A stretch of DNA of 64,000 nucleotides from Halocaridina rubra (lineage: Eukaryota > Arthropoda > Malacostraca > Decapoda > Atyidae), in contig JAXCGZ010007687.1 of assembly GCA_037179515.1 (NCBI GenBank), forward strand, positions 1-64,000, read 5' to 3'. Under the pieces are notes generated by a model. That model had not been told where the DNA came from, searched no databases, and saw only the letters and a list, made by a program, of their open reading frames with translations. Below, piece by piece: positions 1 through 10,054 of this stretch. The first letter of the stretch is position 1; each line of letters begins with the position of its first letter. The position numbers and the translations under genes are program-made.

Positions 1-123
1 GTGGTGAAATCAGTGTGCTTCATTTGTTGTGGTTGATTTGTGATTACCGGTATTCTAAGTTGTTTATGTTGCAGTTTTGTGATTGGCTTTAGAAAACTTG
101 CAAGCAAAACATTTTGAGAATTA

Positions 124-250
124 TATATTTTTGCTGAAATTTGGTACTAATTATATTGCAGTCTATTACATTATTCTTAATTAAAGCCTTTAATTAAGAA
201 AAATGTAATAGATTGCAATATGATTAATACCACATTTTCAGCAGAAATAT
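124..250. repeat. Palindromic fold-back MITE inside the hAT remnant
   Basis: Positions 124-185 and 189-250 are imperfect inverted copies of each other: the left arm reads from TATTTTTGCTGAAAT to CTTAATTAAA, and the right arm is its reverse complement with a few mismatches. The centre is only about three bases, so the element would fold into a near-continuous hairpin of about 62 bp. Just after it, at 251, the hAT reading frame resumes, so it appears to have inserted into the hAT coding region. It codes for nothing. I cannot assign it to a superfamily because no autonomous relative is in the window. Confidence 0.75.
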
Positions 251-881
251 CATCTTAGTGCACTGAATGTTAGACTTCAAGGAAAAGATCAACAAATAAA
301 TGAGATGTTCTCACTGATCAAAGGCTTCCAGATAAAATTGCATCTGTGGGAGTCACAAATCAGAAACCAAAACCCAGCCCACTTTCCTACACTGAAAAAC
401 CATGACACTAGCAACCCTCAGTATCAGAAGTATGGTGATAAATTGGCAGTCTTACGAGAGGAATTTTCAGAAAGATTTGGTGACCTCAAGAAACATTCAC
501 AAGCCATTGAAGTCTTTGCTTTTCCTTTTTCTGTGGATGTGACAGCAATTCCCGAGGACATACAGATGGAAATAATTGAACTACAGTGCAATGATGAACT
601 AAGAAAGAAGTTTGATGATAGTTCAGTATACCAGTTTTATAAGAAGCATGTATCAGTAACAGTGTATCCAAAACTCTCTGCTCATGCAAGGAAAATGATG
701 GCAGTGTTTGGTAGCATATGTATGTGAGCAGCTTTTTTCAAAAATGAATCTAGTTCAAAACAAGCATAGGTCTTTACTTACTGATGAACATTTGGAATGT
801 ACCCTGCGTGTAGCCACATCATCCATACAGCCTGATATTGATGAGTTAGTGTCCCAAATGCAACATCAACCATCTCACTAG
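251..881 (+). pseudogene. hAT transposase C-terminal fragment (ZBED5/FAM200/GTF2IRD2-like)
   Basis: The reading frame from 251 to about 716 resembles hAT-derived proteins of the ZBED5/FAM200 type: a LQGKDQQINEMF segment, then KLHLWESQ, then a long helical region. The C-terminal dimerisation part follows in another frame, from about 717 to the TAG at 879-881, with the typical CEQLFSKMN motif. The two halves are separated by a one-base frameshift near 710-717, so the gene is dead. Only the C-terminal half remains; a palindromic MITE lies directly upstream. In an autonomous element this protein would cut and paste the transposon from the nucleus. The family call rests on motif memory, not a search. 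Confidence 0.75.
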
Positions 882-1247
882 GGTAGCCTTTCATTTGCTC
901 ATTAATGATTAGGAAAATGTCTGTGTTTGATAATTCTTATGTTAATGATCCCAGTTAACCAATAATAAGTAATTATTTATGTTTGTACATTATAATAATA
1001 AGGTACGGTAGCCTTTCATTTGCTCATTTATAGTAAGGAAAATACTTTTGTTTCAGACAGTTCTTATTTTTGTGATCTCAATTTAAATGAAATCAGTAAC
1101 AAACTAATTATCTATCTTTATTAGTATAATCTCACATAATATGTCTTCGATCGAAGTAAATAGCATGAAATAGTAAGGTTATGTGGTCCTCCATACCAAC
1201 AGAGTCGTGACTAGTGGCCCTTTGGGAAAAAAGGTTGCACAACCCTG
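882..1247 (+). mobile_element. hAT 3' non-coding part and right terminal inverted repeat
   Basis: This stretch has no open frame. It holds two similar segments starting near 883 and 1006 (both begin GGTAGCCTTTCATTTGCTCATT), about 122 bp apart. It ends with AAGGTTGCACAACCCTG at 1231-1247, which reversed is CAGGGTTGTGCAACC, the form of many hAT terminal inverted repeats. The next base, 1248, starts Gypsy-1 gag sequence. The left end of the hAT is not visible in the window, so the target-site duplication cannot be checked. Confidence 0.6.
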
Positions 1248-1253
1248 CTTTAG

Positions 1254-1994
1254 GAGAAAACCCTAACATTAGATAAGGTTTTAGACACAGCTAGGATTCT
1301 GGAAGCAGCAAATTTTCAAGCTCAAGCTATTGAGGGCTCACAAAATAATTCTCAGGTTAATAAAGTGTCCTCCCAGTATGGTAAACGGCAATGGCAACAA
1401 GGTAAAAACACGATAGCTCCAAGGAAATCTTAGGGTAAGCAATTTACAAATACAAAACCATGTTTCAGGTGTGGTAAGGTAGGTCATTATCCCAGTGACA
1501 GGACAAAGTGTCCAGCAACTGACAAGAAATGTAACAGTTGTGAATGCAAGGGTCATTTCAGTAACATGTTTAGGCTCTGCAAAACAGAGAAACACATCAA
1601 TTATACCACAGTTAAAACTGAAACACAACAGAATGGTCAGTCAGACGAGCCATCAGAGCAATTAGATAGTAGTAAACCAGAATTTGCTATTCAAATTAAC
1701 TCTATAAGTAATAAAGACAAAAGGTTAATGATTACAGTAATCATAAACAGTGTGCCGGTTGTCATGCAAGTTGACACAGCAGCGGACGTCTCTGTGATGT
1801 CAGAACAGGTGGCACGCAAAATACCTAATTTGTCCATAGAAACTTGCAATAAAGTTCTGTGGGATTACAATGCACATAACATCAAGGAAGTAGGTTCAAC
1901 CAAAGTTAATGTTCAGTATGATCAGCAGACGGCACAGGATCTGCCCTTCACCATTGTGAAAGGCCAAGGTCAGACATTAATGGGTTTAGATTGA
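1254..1994 (+). pseudogene. Gypsy-1 gag zinc knuckles and aspartic protease
   Basis: One frame runs from 1254 with stops at 1431 and 1992. It carries two CCHC-type knuckles: CFRCGKVGHY around 1461, and CNSCECKGHF around 1531, the second with its last cysteine displaced. These would bind the genomic RNA in the capsid particle. A retropepsin-like domain follows, with DTAAD at about 1772-1786 in place of the usual DTGA. The stop at 1992 is a TGG-to-TGA change in a motif (GLxW) that Gypsy-5 still shows intact at 61738. The product would process the polyprotein; this copy cannot make it. Confidence 0.8.
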
Positions 1995-3424
1995 TTGAAA
2001 CATTTTCAGTTAAAATGGTCGAAAATTTTGAAGGTTCTGAAATTGGAGCATAAAACTGTTACCCCTGTGAGTGATGTGTTTTCAGAATTTAAGGAGATTT
2101 TTACTGAAGGACATGGCACAGTAAAAAACACAAAGGCAAAATTAGTTCTGAAATCTGATGCAACACCCAAGTTTTTTGCTCCTAGACCAATTCTATTTGC
2201 TTTAAAGGCCTCAGTTGAGCAGGAAATTAAAAGTTTAGAAGCAGAAGGCACATGGGAGAGAGTAATGTATTCAGACTGGGGAACCCCTTTTGTTCCAGTA
2301 GCAAAACAAAATGAAGTTGTCCGGTTGTGTGGAGATTATAAGGTAACACTAAACCCACACATACAAATAGCCCAATATCCTCTACCCAGCCCTACAAACA
2401 TGTTTGCAGCCCTAGGAGAATGTAAGGTCTATTAAAAAAATTTCCCTAAAACATGTCTTTCACCAGTTAGTCATGGATGACAAGTCACAAGAGTACTGTA
2501 CAATAAATACTCATTTAGGGTTATTTCGTCCATAAAGACTACCATACGGAGTAGCTAGCAGTCCCGTAATATGGCAGCAAGCCATGGATAAGATATTCAG
2601 TGGATTGCCTGGAGTATTTTGTTTCGTTGCTGACATATTAGTGGCTTGAAAGGACGATAGAGAGCATCAAGAAAGACTAGTAGCAGTATTGAAATGCATC
2701 CAAGAAAATAGAATGAAAATAAGCAAGAACAAATGTCATTTTAAAGTTTCAGCAATTGAATATTTAGGGTTCAAAATAAATGACCAGGGTATTCACAAGA
2801 CAGATGATAAAGTCAGGGCAGTACAGTCAGCAAAAGTACCTGAAAATGTCAAGGAGCTACAGTCATTTTTAGGACTTGTGACATTTTACGGAAAGTTCAT
2901 AAAACACTTAGCTACCCTAGCAGAACCACTATATCGACTGTTAAACAAAGACATGGTATGGCACTTGTCAGTGGACTGTCAGCAGTCATTTGAGAGGATA
3001 AAAGCAGAAATAACTTCTCCAAAGTTTGTGATGCATATTAGAATGGATTTGCTGGTAAAACTAGTGTTTGATGCCTCACAGTTAGGCTTAGGTGCAATTT
3101 TAGCTTATGTAATGCCTGACGGCACAGAAAGGCCAATTGCTTATGCATCTAGATTGTTGAATAAGGCAGAAAGAAACTATTCACAAATTGAAAAAGAGGG
3201 CCTTGCACTAGTGTATGCTGTAAAGAAATGCCACATATACCTATACTGCAGGAAAGAATTTAAGTTAGTCACTGACCACAAACCATTACTAGCCATTTTA
3301 GGTCCAAAAGCAGGTTTACCTACTCTAGTCGCTTTGCGACTACAAAGGTGGGCTATCATTTTGGCAGCTTATAGTTATACATTAGAGTACAAGTCTACTA
3401 CCAAGATAGGAAATGCAGATGCAC
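1995..3424 (+). pseudogene. Gypsy-1 reverse transcriptase and RNase H
   Basis: The RT N-terminal part is open at 1995-2435 (motif WGTPFVPVAK, then a degraded DYR box). A frameshift follows in the A-run near 2433-2442, and further breaks lie up to about 2688. The catalytic box at 2623-2634 reads FVAD instead of F(V/I)DD, so one of the two metal-binding aspartates is lost. From 2689 a 301-codon frame covers the RT thumb/connection (LQSFLGLVTFYGKFIK) and RNase H, with TDHKPLLAIL near 3270 and LQRWAIILAAY near 3340. The frame is then cut at 3425 by the Tigger element, in the middle of the GNADAL motif. Confidence 0.82.
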
Positions 3425-3522
3425 TACAGTGTTCCTTCGATTATCGCGAAGGTTCGGTTCCGGGACCATGCGCGAGACAGGAATTTTCGCGAAGTAGGAT
3501 CACCCTATATGTACATAGATAT

Positions 3523-3838
3523 TTTAATTTATTTTTACGTTTACACTGTATAAACCCTCCCTGTACTGTTAACAAATCACCCTTTACTTCATAAATAACA
3601 GCATGGAAGCGTAAATTTATATGAAAGTGATAGATAAACTTACTGTGAATGAGGTGGTAATGACATGACATACTCATGTACATTGGTATTTTACAATTAT
3701 TTTTACGTTTACCGTATAAACCCTCCCTGCACTGTTAAAAAACCACCCTTTACTTTATAAATAACAGCATGCAACGTAAACTTATATGTACGTGATAGGT
3801 AAACTTACCGTGAATGAGGTGGTAATGAATTTGTAGAC
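3523..3838. repeat. Two-copy tandem duplication in the Tigger element
   Basis: The segment from about 3523 to 3668 and that from about 3692 to 3838 are similar, each containing TATAAACCCTCCCTG and then GTGAATGAGGTGGTAATGA. Spacing is about 168 bp. The two copies differ by scattered substitutions and small gaps. No coding potential was seen. Confidence 0.7.
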
Positions 3839-3881
3839 GCCAGAGGAAATTATTCCGCAGCTAATAACAGCTTTACGGCTG

Positions 3882-4040
3882 TTATTCATTGAGGCCAAAA
3901 TAACGGCCGACATCCGTAAACCTTTTTCCTTCTTTCAACATATCTAAGAGTTTCACCTTATCTGTTATGTTTAACATCTTCCTTTGCCACTTAGGCTCAC
4001 TACCAGAAGCCTTAGAAGATGAAGGATGCTTGGGAGGCAT
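3882..4040 (-). pseudogene. N-terminus of a Tigger-type transposase (CENP-B-like HTH)
   Basis: On the minus strand an ATG at 4040 opens 52 codons starting MPPKHPSSSKASG and continuing KVKLLDMLKEGKRF...VGRYFGLNE. This is the start of Tigger/pogo transposases, whose CENP-B-like N-terminal helix-turn-helix binds the transposon ends. A stop at 3884-3882 ends it just where the family continues, and no DDE catalytic domain was found in the rest of the element. It explains the TIR and TA features of the surrounding element and gives its orientation. Confidence 0.72.
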
Positions 4041-4276
4041 TGCAAAGGTTAAAGTATGCGAGTAAAAAAATCACAAGAAAAATGTATTAATAAGCACAAC
4101 ATGAATGGCGCACACGTGAGTTAGACTGAACGAGTGAGGCGCGACAATGGAAGATGGTGGGAGAACCAAACTTCAATGAAGAAGCCAATCAGACCCCATG
4201 ATACAGATCTCTCACTCTTTCAGCCAATAGCATTCCATGAACTATCGTACGTACGTGCAAGCCTTTGTCCTAAACA

Positions 4277-4990
4277 CTGATACCGGTATCGTATTTTACA
4301 TGGTGTAATACTGTTAGTATTTATGTTTTTACAATTTTTTACTGTTTTATTATTCTTAGGCTAAGAAATACGTTTTTTTATCAGTAAAATCATGAAACTA
4401 CTGGAAATTTTAATATATATACTAGCTCACGTAGGTGCGACCCCAATACATTGTGCGCTATCGGACAGTATTTCACATGATGCAATACTGTGAGTTATAT
4501 ATCTAATTTTATGTTTTTTACTAATAAATACTGTTTAATTACTCTTAGGTTAGGAAATACTTGTTTATCAATAAAATAATGAAAATTTCAATATGTACTA
4601 GCTCAGGTAGGTGTGACCCTTTTCGTTTTCCGAAACGCTGATACCGGTATCGTATTTTACATGGTGCAATACTCTTAGTATTTATGTCTTTTACTATTTT
4701 TTACTGTTTTATTATTCTTAGGCTAAGAAATAAGTTTTTTTTATCAATAAAATCATGAAACTACTGGAAATTTTAATATATGCTAGCTCATGTAGGTGCG
4801 ACCCTTTGCGTTTTCCGAAACGCTGATACCTGTATCGTACTTTCTATGGTGCAGAGTTACATGTTCAAATTTGTTATTTTACTATTTCTTACTGTTTTAT
4901 TATTCGTAGGCTGGGAAATAAATTTTTTTATCAATTAAATAATGAAATCCTTTTTTTTTTCAATAAAAAAATGAAAATACTGAAAAATTT
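4277..4990. repeat. Four tandem AT-rich units of about 180 bp in the Tigger element
   Basis: Units start near 4277, 4457, 4638 and 4823. Three of the four begin CTGATACC(G/T)GTATCGTA; all contain a TTTACTATTTTTTACTGTTTTATTATTC-like core and a TAGGCTAAGAAATA-like segment, and the first three end near CTAGCTCA(C/G/T)GTAGGTG. The units have diverged, and the second is the most altered. They make up most of the internal sequence on the 3427-5106 element's right side. Confidence 0.72.
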
Positions 4991-5108
4991 AATTTTTTTA
5001 ATATTCTAATATTTTTGCATATACCCCCCCAAAAAAAAAATTGCCAAAAAAATCGCGGTACAGTGAATTCGCAAGGGAAGAAATGCGATAGAGCGAAGGA
5101 TCACTGTA

Positions 5109-5933
5109 TCTCTGTTACTCGTAGACGAGCCTTCTACAGATCATGATGTTAGTATTTTGTTGTTAGATGGCTTCAACTTACCTATCACAGCTAAATATAT
5201 AGCTAAAAGTACAATACAGGATCCAATATTGTCCAAGATACTTCAGCATTTACTAACTGTTCGAGGTTCAAAATTGACTTAGGGAGAATGTAAACCCTAT
5301 GTGGCAGTATGGTCTGAACTTATTGCGGAATAGGATTGCATATTACATGGGGCCAGAGTTGTTGTTCCTAAGCAGCTTAGGAAACAGGTACTCACTGATC
5401 CACATGAGGATCACCAGGGCATTGTATGATCTAAAGCAATAGCTAGAAGTTACATGTGGTGGCCGGGAATGGACATGGACATTGAGATGTCTTTTCGGAA
5501 ATGTACGACTTGTTCCATCAATCAAAATAATCCCAAACCAGCACGTTTGCACCACTGGGAATATCCTAGACATGCTTGGCAACATCTACACATTGATTTT
5601 TCTAGCCCCTTTCTTGGATATTCCTACTTAATTGTTGTCGATGCTTACAGTAAATGGCCAGAGATCATTCCAATGCAGTCAACTACCTCACTTTGCACTA
5701 TCAAAGCATTAGTTTTGATGTTGCTTGATTTTCTTAGTGATCAGCAGAATAAAGGCTGGACACAATTACAACACCAAAGGGAGATACGACACTTTCAACC
5801 ATCATCTCCAGTACTTGTACGATCATACACAACACCAGACAAATGGATACTTGGGGAAATTACACGAAAGGTTGGGAATATGCATTATGATGTTCGAGTA
5901 AATGGAAATGTAATGAAGAGACACATTGATTAG
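5109..5933 (+). pseudogene. Gypsy-1 integrase, internally deleted
   Basis: After the Tigger element the frame continues through the linker and the zinc-binding region (KCTTCSINQNNPK around 5500), then the start of the DDE core: HIDFSSPFLGYSYL and VDAYSKWPEIIP, holding the first catalytic aspartates of the motif. In-frame stops occur near 5279, 5330 and 5428. After LLDFLS near 5735 the sequence jumps to the C-terminal part (QREIRHFQ, then LVRSYTTPDKW), so the second Asp and the Glu of the core are deleted. The C-terminal domain runs to the TAG at 5931-5933, with pol tail sequence to about 6150. Confidence 0.82.
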
Positions 5934-6251
5934 CTAAAGCCTTCTTGGTCTGACAATAGGCACCACCTTTCAGCAGATCAGTCTGATACTGAACAAACTC
6001 TTCATCCCAGAAATGCTGTGTAACCAACCACCAACACAGAGGTTTTATTCTCAGCAGACGCATTAACAGTGCCTTTACCCCAGAGTCCAGTTGCATGCAG
6101 GGTACTTCCTGATAGGGCAACCTGGGGAATAGCTTCTAAGAAATTAGATTTGTAACCATGCATAATATTATGATAATATAGATATTGAGACAAGATATAT
6201 TTTGCATATACCCATACATGTACTCGAAAGTCTTTTTAAGGGGGAAGGAAG

Positions 6252-6648
6252 TGTTGTGTCTTAGATACCCCTTTAACTAGTGTTAAGTATTATATTGTAC
6301 ACTCAGAAAGTGTTTTTTATTATTTAGGTTTGACAACCACAACTAGTATGCTTTGATCCTTCATAAAAGGGTTTTGACCCTTTCATTAAATATTTCAATA
6401 TTGTCCAGTATTATTTACTGTTCTCATGTCATTTTTGTATTTTGTTTAGTTTTAGAATTTATACTCTTCTACAAATGGCATAACGAAATAAAAGCAGTTA
6501 CAGTATAGTTTTGTATACATATCCACCCCACATAATCTCTATAGCATTAATGACGAGAATGGGATATGTATTATAATGACTACACATTATACACAATTAT
6601 AGAGCTTTGCAACCATCTACTTATCTTTAACAGGTAAGAAATATAACA
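6252..6648 (+). repeat. 3' LTR of Gypsy-1
   Basis: A purine tract ending GGGGGAAGGAAG precedes TGTTGTGTC at 6252, a standard LTR start; the end is placed at the CA of ATATAACA at 6648. No second LTR copy is available to fix the end exactly. The 3' part shares GGATATGTATTATAAT and CAG-GTAAG (6631-6638) with the LTR near 60034-60130, so the two elements are related. AATAAA at 6487 could act in polyadenylation. Confidence 0.62.
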
Positions 6649-6659
6649 ACATCGTGTCA

Positions 6660-6960
6660 AAAATTTTGAAAACATTTGGAAAAGCACGATGCTATCCAAG
6701 AGGCAAATAACTCTTATATTGACGACATCTTGGCGGATGAGTCTCGAGTTTTACCTTATGCAGTTACTGAACACCTAATATAGTTATGGATTTTTAACTA
6801 AGCCACCTGAACCGTTGAATAGAGGTGCCGCATTGGGCTTAAAGTTGATCTCTGATTTGAGTAAGGTATAGTTTCACAGAGGTCGCAGTATTCTGGAGGT
6901 GGGATCAAAACTAACGAGGAGAGAATTTGAAGTTTGTATGTACGTATGTAAGTAGTTGTT
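6660..6960 (+). pseudogene. Family-R retroelement RT fragment with YIDD box
   Basis: A short, frameshifted stretch reads EANNSYIDDIL ADES near 6699, then a KPPE motif, then GLKL, then GSKLTRRE near 6900. The YIDD box is an RT catalytic site. This order (YIDD, KPPE, LTRRE) matches a family of metazoan LTR-retroelement pol proteins whose next segment, FGHYPVAGWLRVAC, appears near 53350 and 56450. I therefore place all three in one family, called R here. The clade within LTR elements is not certain. Stops and frameshifts show it is dead. Confidence 0.5.
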
Positions 6961-7200
6961 GTGTTGCATATGTGAATGGTTGTTATACTGAGGAGTGAGT
7001 GGGGGAGGGTGGCGATGACGTCATTGGGTGGAGGATTTTCGTGCTGGGTGTAGTATGAGCAGACAAAGAGAGGTGAGCCGTCAAGTGATGAAGAAGGTCC
7101 CGGGACCATGAAAATAGTCACACCAACAGAGAGGTAATGTAGTGTTTTAATAGTGGTAGCAAAGCATACAAGTAATCCATGGCATATAAATGTCACCCAA
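6961..7200. repeat. Non-coding block sharing a segment with 53217-53331 and 56317-56431
   Basis: No coding sequence is seen. The part at about 7086-7150 (GTGATGAAGAAGGTCCCGGGACC, then CACCAACAGAGAGGTAATGTAG) matches the segment that joins Copia-C to family R at 53260-53331 and 56360-56431. The three share the same order of words with small indels. It could be a leader or LTR fragment of family R or a separate short element. Confidence 0.5.
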
Positions 7201-7513
7201 GAAAAGATAAGTTGCCAGTGTTAAAGAGCAGTGTGGTTTTTAAAGATTTTTAAAGATAGTTGCATGTATTGGTGGTTTGGAGTTTTGTGCATTGTTGTGT
7301 AGGTCTTTATAATATTTTTCGAGCATTCTTGTATGCTTATTTTAATAAGTTTAATTTTAAATGTGTGACTTCTGGATTAAGAGTGTAAATCAGCTGATGG
7401 CTCATGCTAGGCTGGTCTCTTTGTGAGTTGGTCTAGGTCTTAGCTTTTTATGATCGAAAGTAGGCTATATCATATGATATATCTATTTTAACAAGTGTTT
7501 TATTGGAACCGAA

Positions 7514-8340
7514 ATGGACACTAAAATAGAAATTCCGCAGTACAAAACGGGCAAAACTTATGAACAATTTGAGAAAGAAATCTCAGCCTGGCATTTGGTG
7601 ACTGAATTAAAACCGGAGAAACAAGGTATAGTCGTAGCCTTGTCGTTACCTGGGGTTGATAATTTAATGATTAAGGAGAAGGTTTTTGAAGAGATTGATG
7701 TGGATGATTTTAATAAAGAGGGAGGGTTGGACATTTTAATTTCTTTTTTTGACAAGCATTTAGGGAAGGATGACTAGGAAATTGCTCTTGATAAATTTGA
7801 GGATTACAGTAGACTACCTGTGGAAAGTATACCTCATTGCATTGCAAATATTGATTAGAAGCAAAATAGAATCAAGACAGAATATAACTCTACCATCAGA
7901 GATATTAGCTTTAAATTATTGCGAAGAGCCAGTATAAGTAGAGTAGAAAAATTACTTGTGCTTACGGGTATGGATTACACTGCAAAGGATAATCTTAATG
8001 ACCAGACAGAGAAATCATTAAAGAAAGTTGTGGGAGAGGGGAGTGATAATTCTTGATTTTCTGATCCTATCAAGATAGAGCCTGCATTTTGTTGTGTGAG
8101 GCGGGCAGTGTCAGGAGGTGGCATAGTGGTGGCACATTTTGAGGCATATCTGGTGAGGCGAGGGGTGGTTTTCGTGGATGTACAGGGGGTTGGGGTTTTT
8201 CGTCGCAAGAGTGAGAGAGCAATGAATCCTTGTGGGTCTTTTAGACATTTGTAAAGAGATTGTCCAGATAGTTGGGAAAATTCTCGTAATGGTAATGAAT
8301 TACAAAAACAGAAGGTGGAAGATGACAGGAAAGCTTGAGG
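7514..8340 (+). pseudogene. Copia-A gag
   Basis: The ATG at 7514 opens 87 codons of a GalEa-type gag: YEQFEKEISAWHLVTELK, then KQGIVVALSLPG. A TAG at 7775-7777 ends the frame, but related sequence continues with further stops (near 7855 and 8055) to a degraded zinc knuckle around 8228 (NPCGSFRHL, stop, RDCPDSW). In intact elements gag forms the cytoplasmic virus-like particle. The spacing of gag motifs matches the second, nested Copia at 9245. Confidence 0.75.
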
Positions 8341-8914
8341 CATGTTGAGGGATGCAGGGATTTGGCATAAGGATTTTAATGGAGGCACTGAGAGTATTTA
8401 TCAAAACTGTTTATTGTGTAAACAGTATGCATTGTCGATTCCTAAACCAGCTGTTGGTCTGCCTTGGGCCGGGAGGTTTATTGAGATGGTGTCCATGGAC
8501 CTGAAATTATGAAGGAGGATGAACAGACAAGATGGATTTTGCATATGATTGACATGTATTCGAGGTACACACAATATGTGTTTATAGAAAGGAAGAGAAC
8601 AACTGATGTTATTGATGCTATAATGAAAAATTGGGTAGGTGTGTTTTGGGTTATGAAGGGGTTGCTTACTGATAATGGGGGGGAGGGGGAATTTACTGGA
8701 GAAGAAATAAAAGATGTTGCTTTGGTTTTGAACATTAGGCTTTCCACTACTGGGGCAGAAAGTCCATTCCAAAATGGCTTGTGCAAGCAGGTACATGCAG
8801 TAACTGATAGGATGTTAAGTTAAGAACTCAGTTTCCTAAAACACCTTTAGATATTTTATTGAAGTGATCTCATATGGTTAGGATTTCCCTACAAATGGAA
8901 AGAATAATAGACAT
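8341..8914 (+). pseudogene. Copia-A integrase core
   Basis: A zinc-finger remnant (CLLCKQYALSIPKP) near 8418 is followed by the core: VSMDLK near 8490, HMIDMYSRYTQYV near 8540, LTDNGG near 8668 and GAESPFQNGLC near 8755. These are the D, D and E regions of the DDE integrase. A frameshift near 8510 and stops after 8820 disrupt it. Protease and part of the gag-integrase linker were not recognised. The sequence stops at 8914, where the 5' LTR of Copia-B begins. Confidence 0.75.
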
Positions 8915-9213
8915 TGTTAGTTGTGTAAGCTATCGTGTTTGCCAGTGACGTCTCAACTGCCGCCATATTTACGAATGACGTCACAACGGAATGCTTACTT
9001 GGGTCAGTTGGGCAGGGAGAGTGGTCAGATAACTGAGAGACGCAGCTAAGACTTGAGCTAAGGAAGCTACTGTATAGTAGACTGAAGCACTTGTACTCCT
9101 ACTTAATTTTAGACATAATAACCTGCAGGTGTATTGGAGTCGGGTTGGATTACCTAGAGTTGGTTATTGGTGGGTCCAGACAACTTGTGCTGATGAGTAA
9201 AAGTTTATTAACA
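8915..9213 (+). repeat. 5' LTR of Copia-B (299 bp)
   Basis: Starts TGTTAGTTGTGTAAGC and ends TTTATTAACA. It aligns with 16701-16850 at both ends but contains about 148 bp more in the middle (roughly 9006-9153). The sequence following it, CTGGGAGCAGAACTTGG, is where a primer-binding site is expected. Gag starts 31 bases after the LTR. Confidence 0.85.
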
Positions 9214-9244
9214 CTGGGAGCAGAACTTGGTTCCAAGATCAACA

Positions 9245-10054
9245 ATGGCATCGTCTGACAGCAGCAGTTGTCCACCGAAATTTGTGGGTGAGCCTGCCTG
9301 TGAAAATTGGAGGAAAGATATTGAGATCTGGTGTAAATTAATGGATTTGCCAAAGAAAAAATAGGCATTAGCCATTCAATTGTCACTCGAAGGAAGGGTG
9401 AGGTTGGCTTCCTCTGAGATTGAGATTAAGGATTTTGAGAGTGATGAGGGTGTTAAGACATTGTTAGATAAGTTTGGTTTGTTTTTGGTGGACACGGGGC
9501 GGAGGAAGTTTGCAGAATTCCAGGACCTCTAGCATTTAAGGAGGCAAAGTGATCAAGATATTAGGAAATTTGTGTCAGTATTTGAACATAGGTATTTTTT
9601 GTGTACTACCCAAGGTATGACATTCCCAGACTCAGTTATGGCTTTCATGCCACTTGCCTCATGCAGTTTGAGTGACAGTGAGGAGCAACTGGTGATGTCG
9701 GCCATCTCTGATGTGACATATAATTATATGAAAGCTGCTTTGAACTGCATATTTGCTAGGGATATTAGTGTAGAGCATGGCGCTTTTGGTGGAGTTGGAG
9801 TGAAATATGAACTGGTCATTTTGGCGGAGGAAGTGGAAGGTGACATTAAGGAGGAAGAGGCATTTATGGTAAGAGGTATTCAGCATGGAGGACGTAGGTA
9901 CCGAGGTGGTCGTAGGGGAAGACTATCCTCCAGATTAAGGGGATACCCCTGTCCACCCACAAGTAGAATTCAGAATCCTCTAGGGCCAGATGGGAAGGTG
10001 TTGAGGGGCTTGATGTGTGACTCATGATTCCACTGGGCGCAGAACTGCCCATAT
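9245..10054 (+). pseudogene. Copia-B gag
   Basis: The ATG at 9245 begins MASSDSSSCPPKFVGEPACE, followed by NWRKDIEIWCKLMDLPKKK, an in-frame TAG at 9362, and LSLEGRVRL. A frameshift leads to the frame at 9572-10027, which carries DVTYNYMKAALNCIFARDIS and an RG-rich basic stretch (RRYRGGRRGRLSSR). A zinc-knuckle remnant (MCDS, stop, FHWAQNC) lies at 10014-10049. The family's gag coats RNA in the particle. Compared with Copia-A gag it is the same type but clearly a different subfamily. Confidence 0.78.

Larger units (their letters stand above)
3427..5106 (-). mobile_element. Tigger/pogo DNA transposon remnant with TA target duplication
   Basis: The left end begins CAGTGTTCCTTCG and the right end is the reverse complement of CAGTGATCCTTCG, giving terminal inverted repeats of the Tigger/pogo form. 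TA flanks both sides (3425-3426 and 5107-5108), as expected for the Tc1/mariner superfamily. Removing the element and one TA joins the Gypsy-1 RNase H frame to its pre-integrase frame. Inside lie only the start of a transposase on the minus strand (3882-4040) and tandemly repeated AT-rich sequence, so the copy is non-autonomous. Confidence 0.82.
1248..6648 (+). mobile_element. Gypsy-1: 5'-truncated Ty3/Gypsy LTR retrotransposon (K02A2.6-like)
   Basis: A Gypsy body in the order gag, protease, RT, RNase H, integrase, then a 3' LTR. Its 5' part is missing at the junction with the hAT end. The order RT-RNase H-integrase places it in Ty3/Gypsy. Internal stops, frameshifts, an inserted 1.7-kb Tigger element at 3427-5106 and an internal integrase deletion make it inactive. 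The purine-rich tract at 6236-6250 just before the LTR is the expected plus-strand primer. Confidence 0.85.

Noticed and set aside
8401..8796. Minus-strand frames over the Copia-A integrase
   Set aside because: The plus strand carries recognisable integrase motifs; the minus-strand frames have none.
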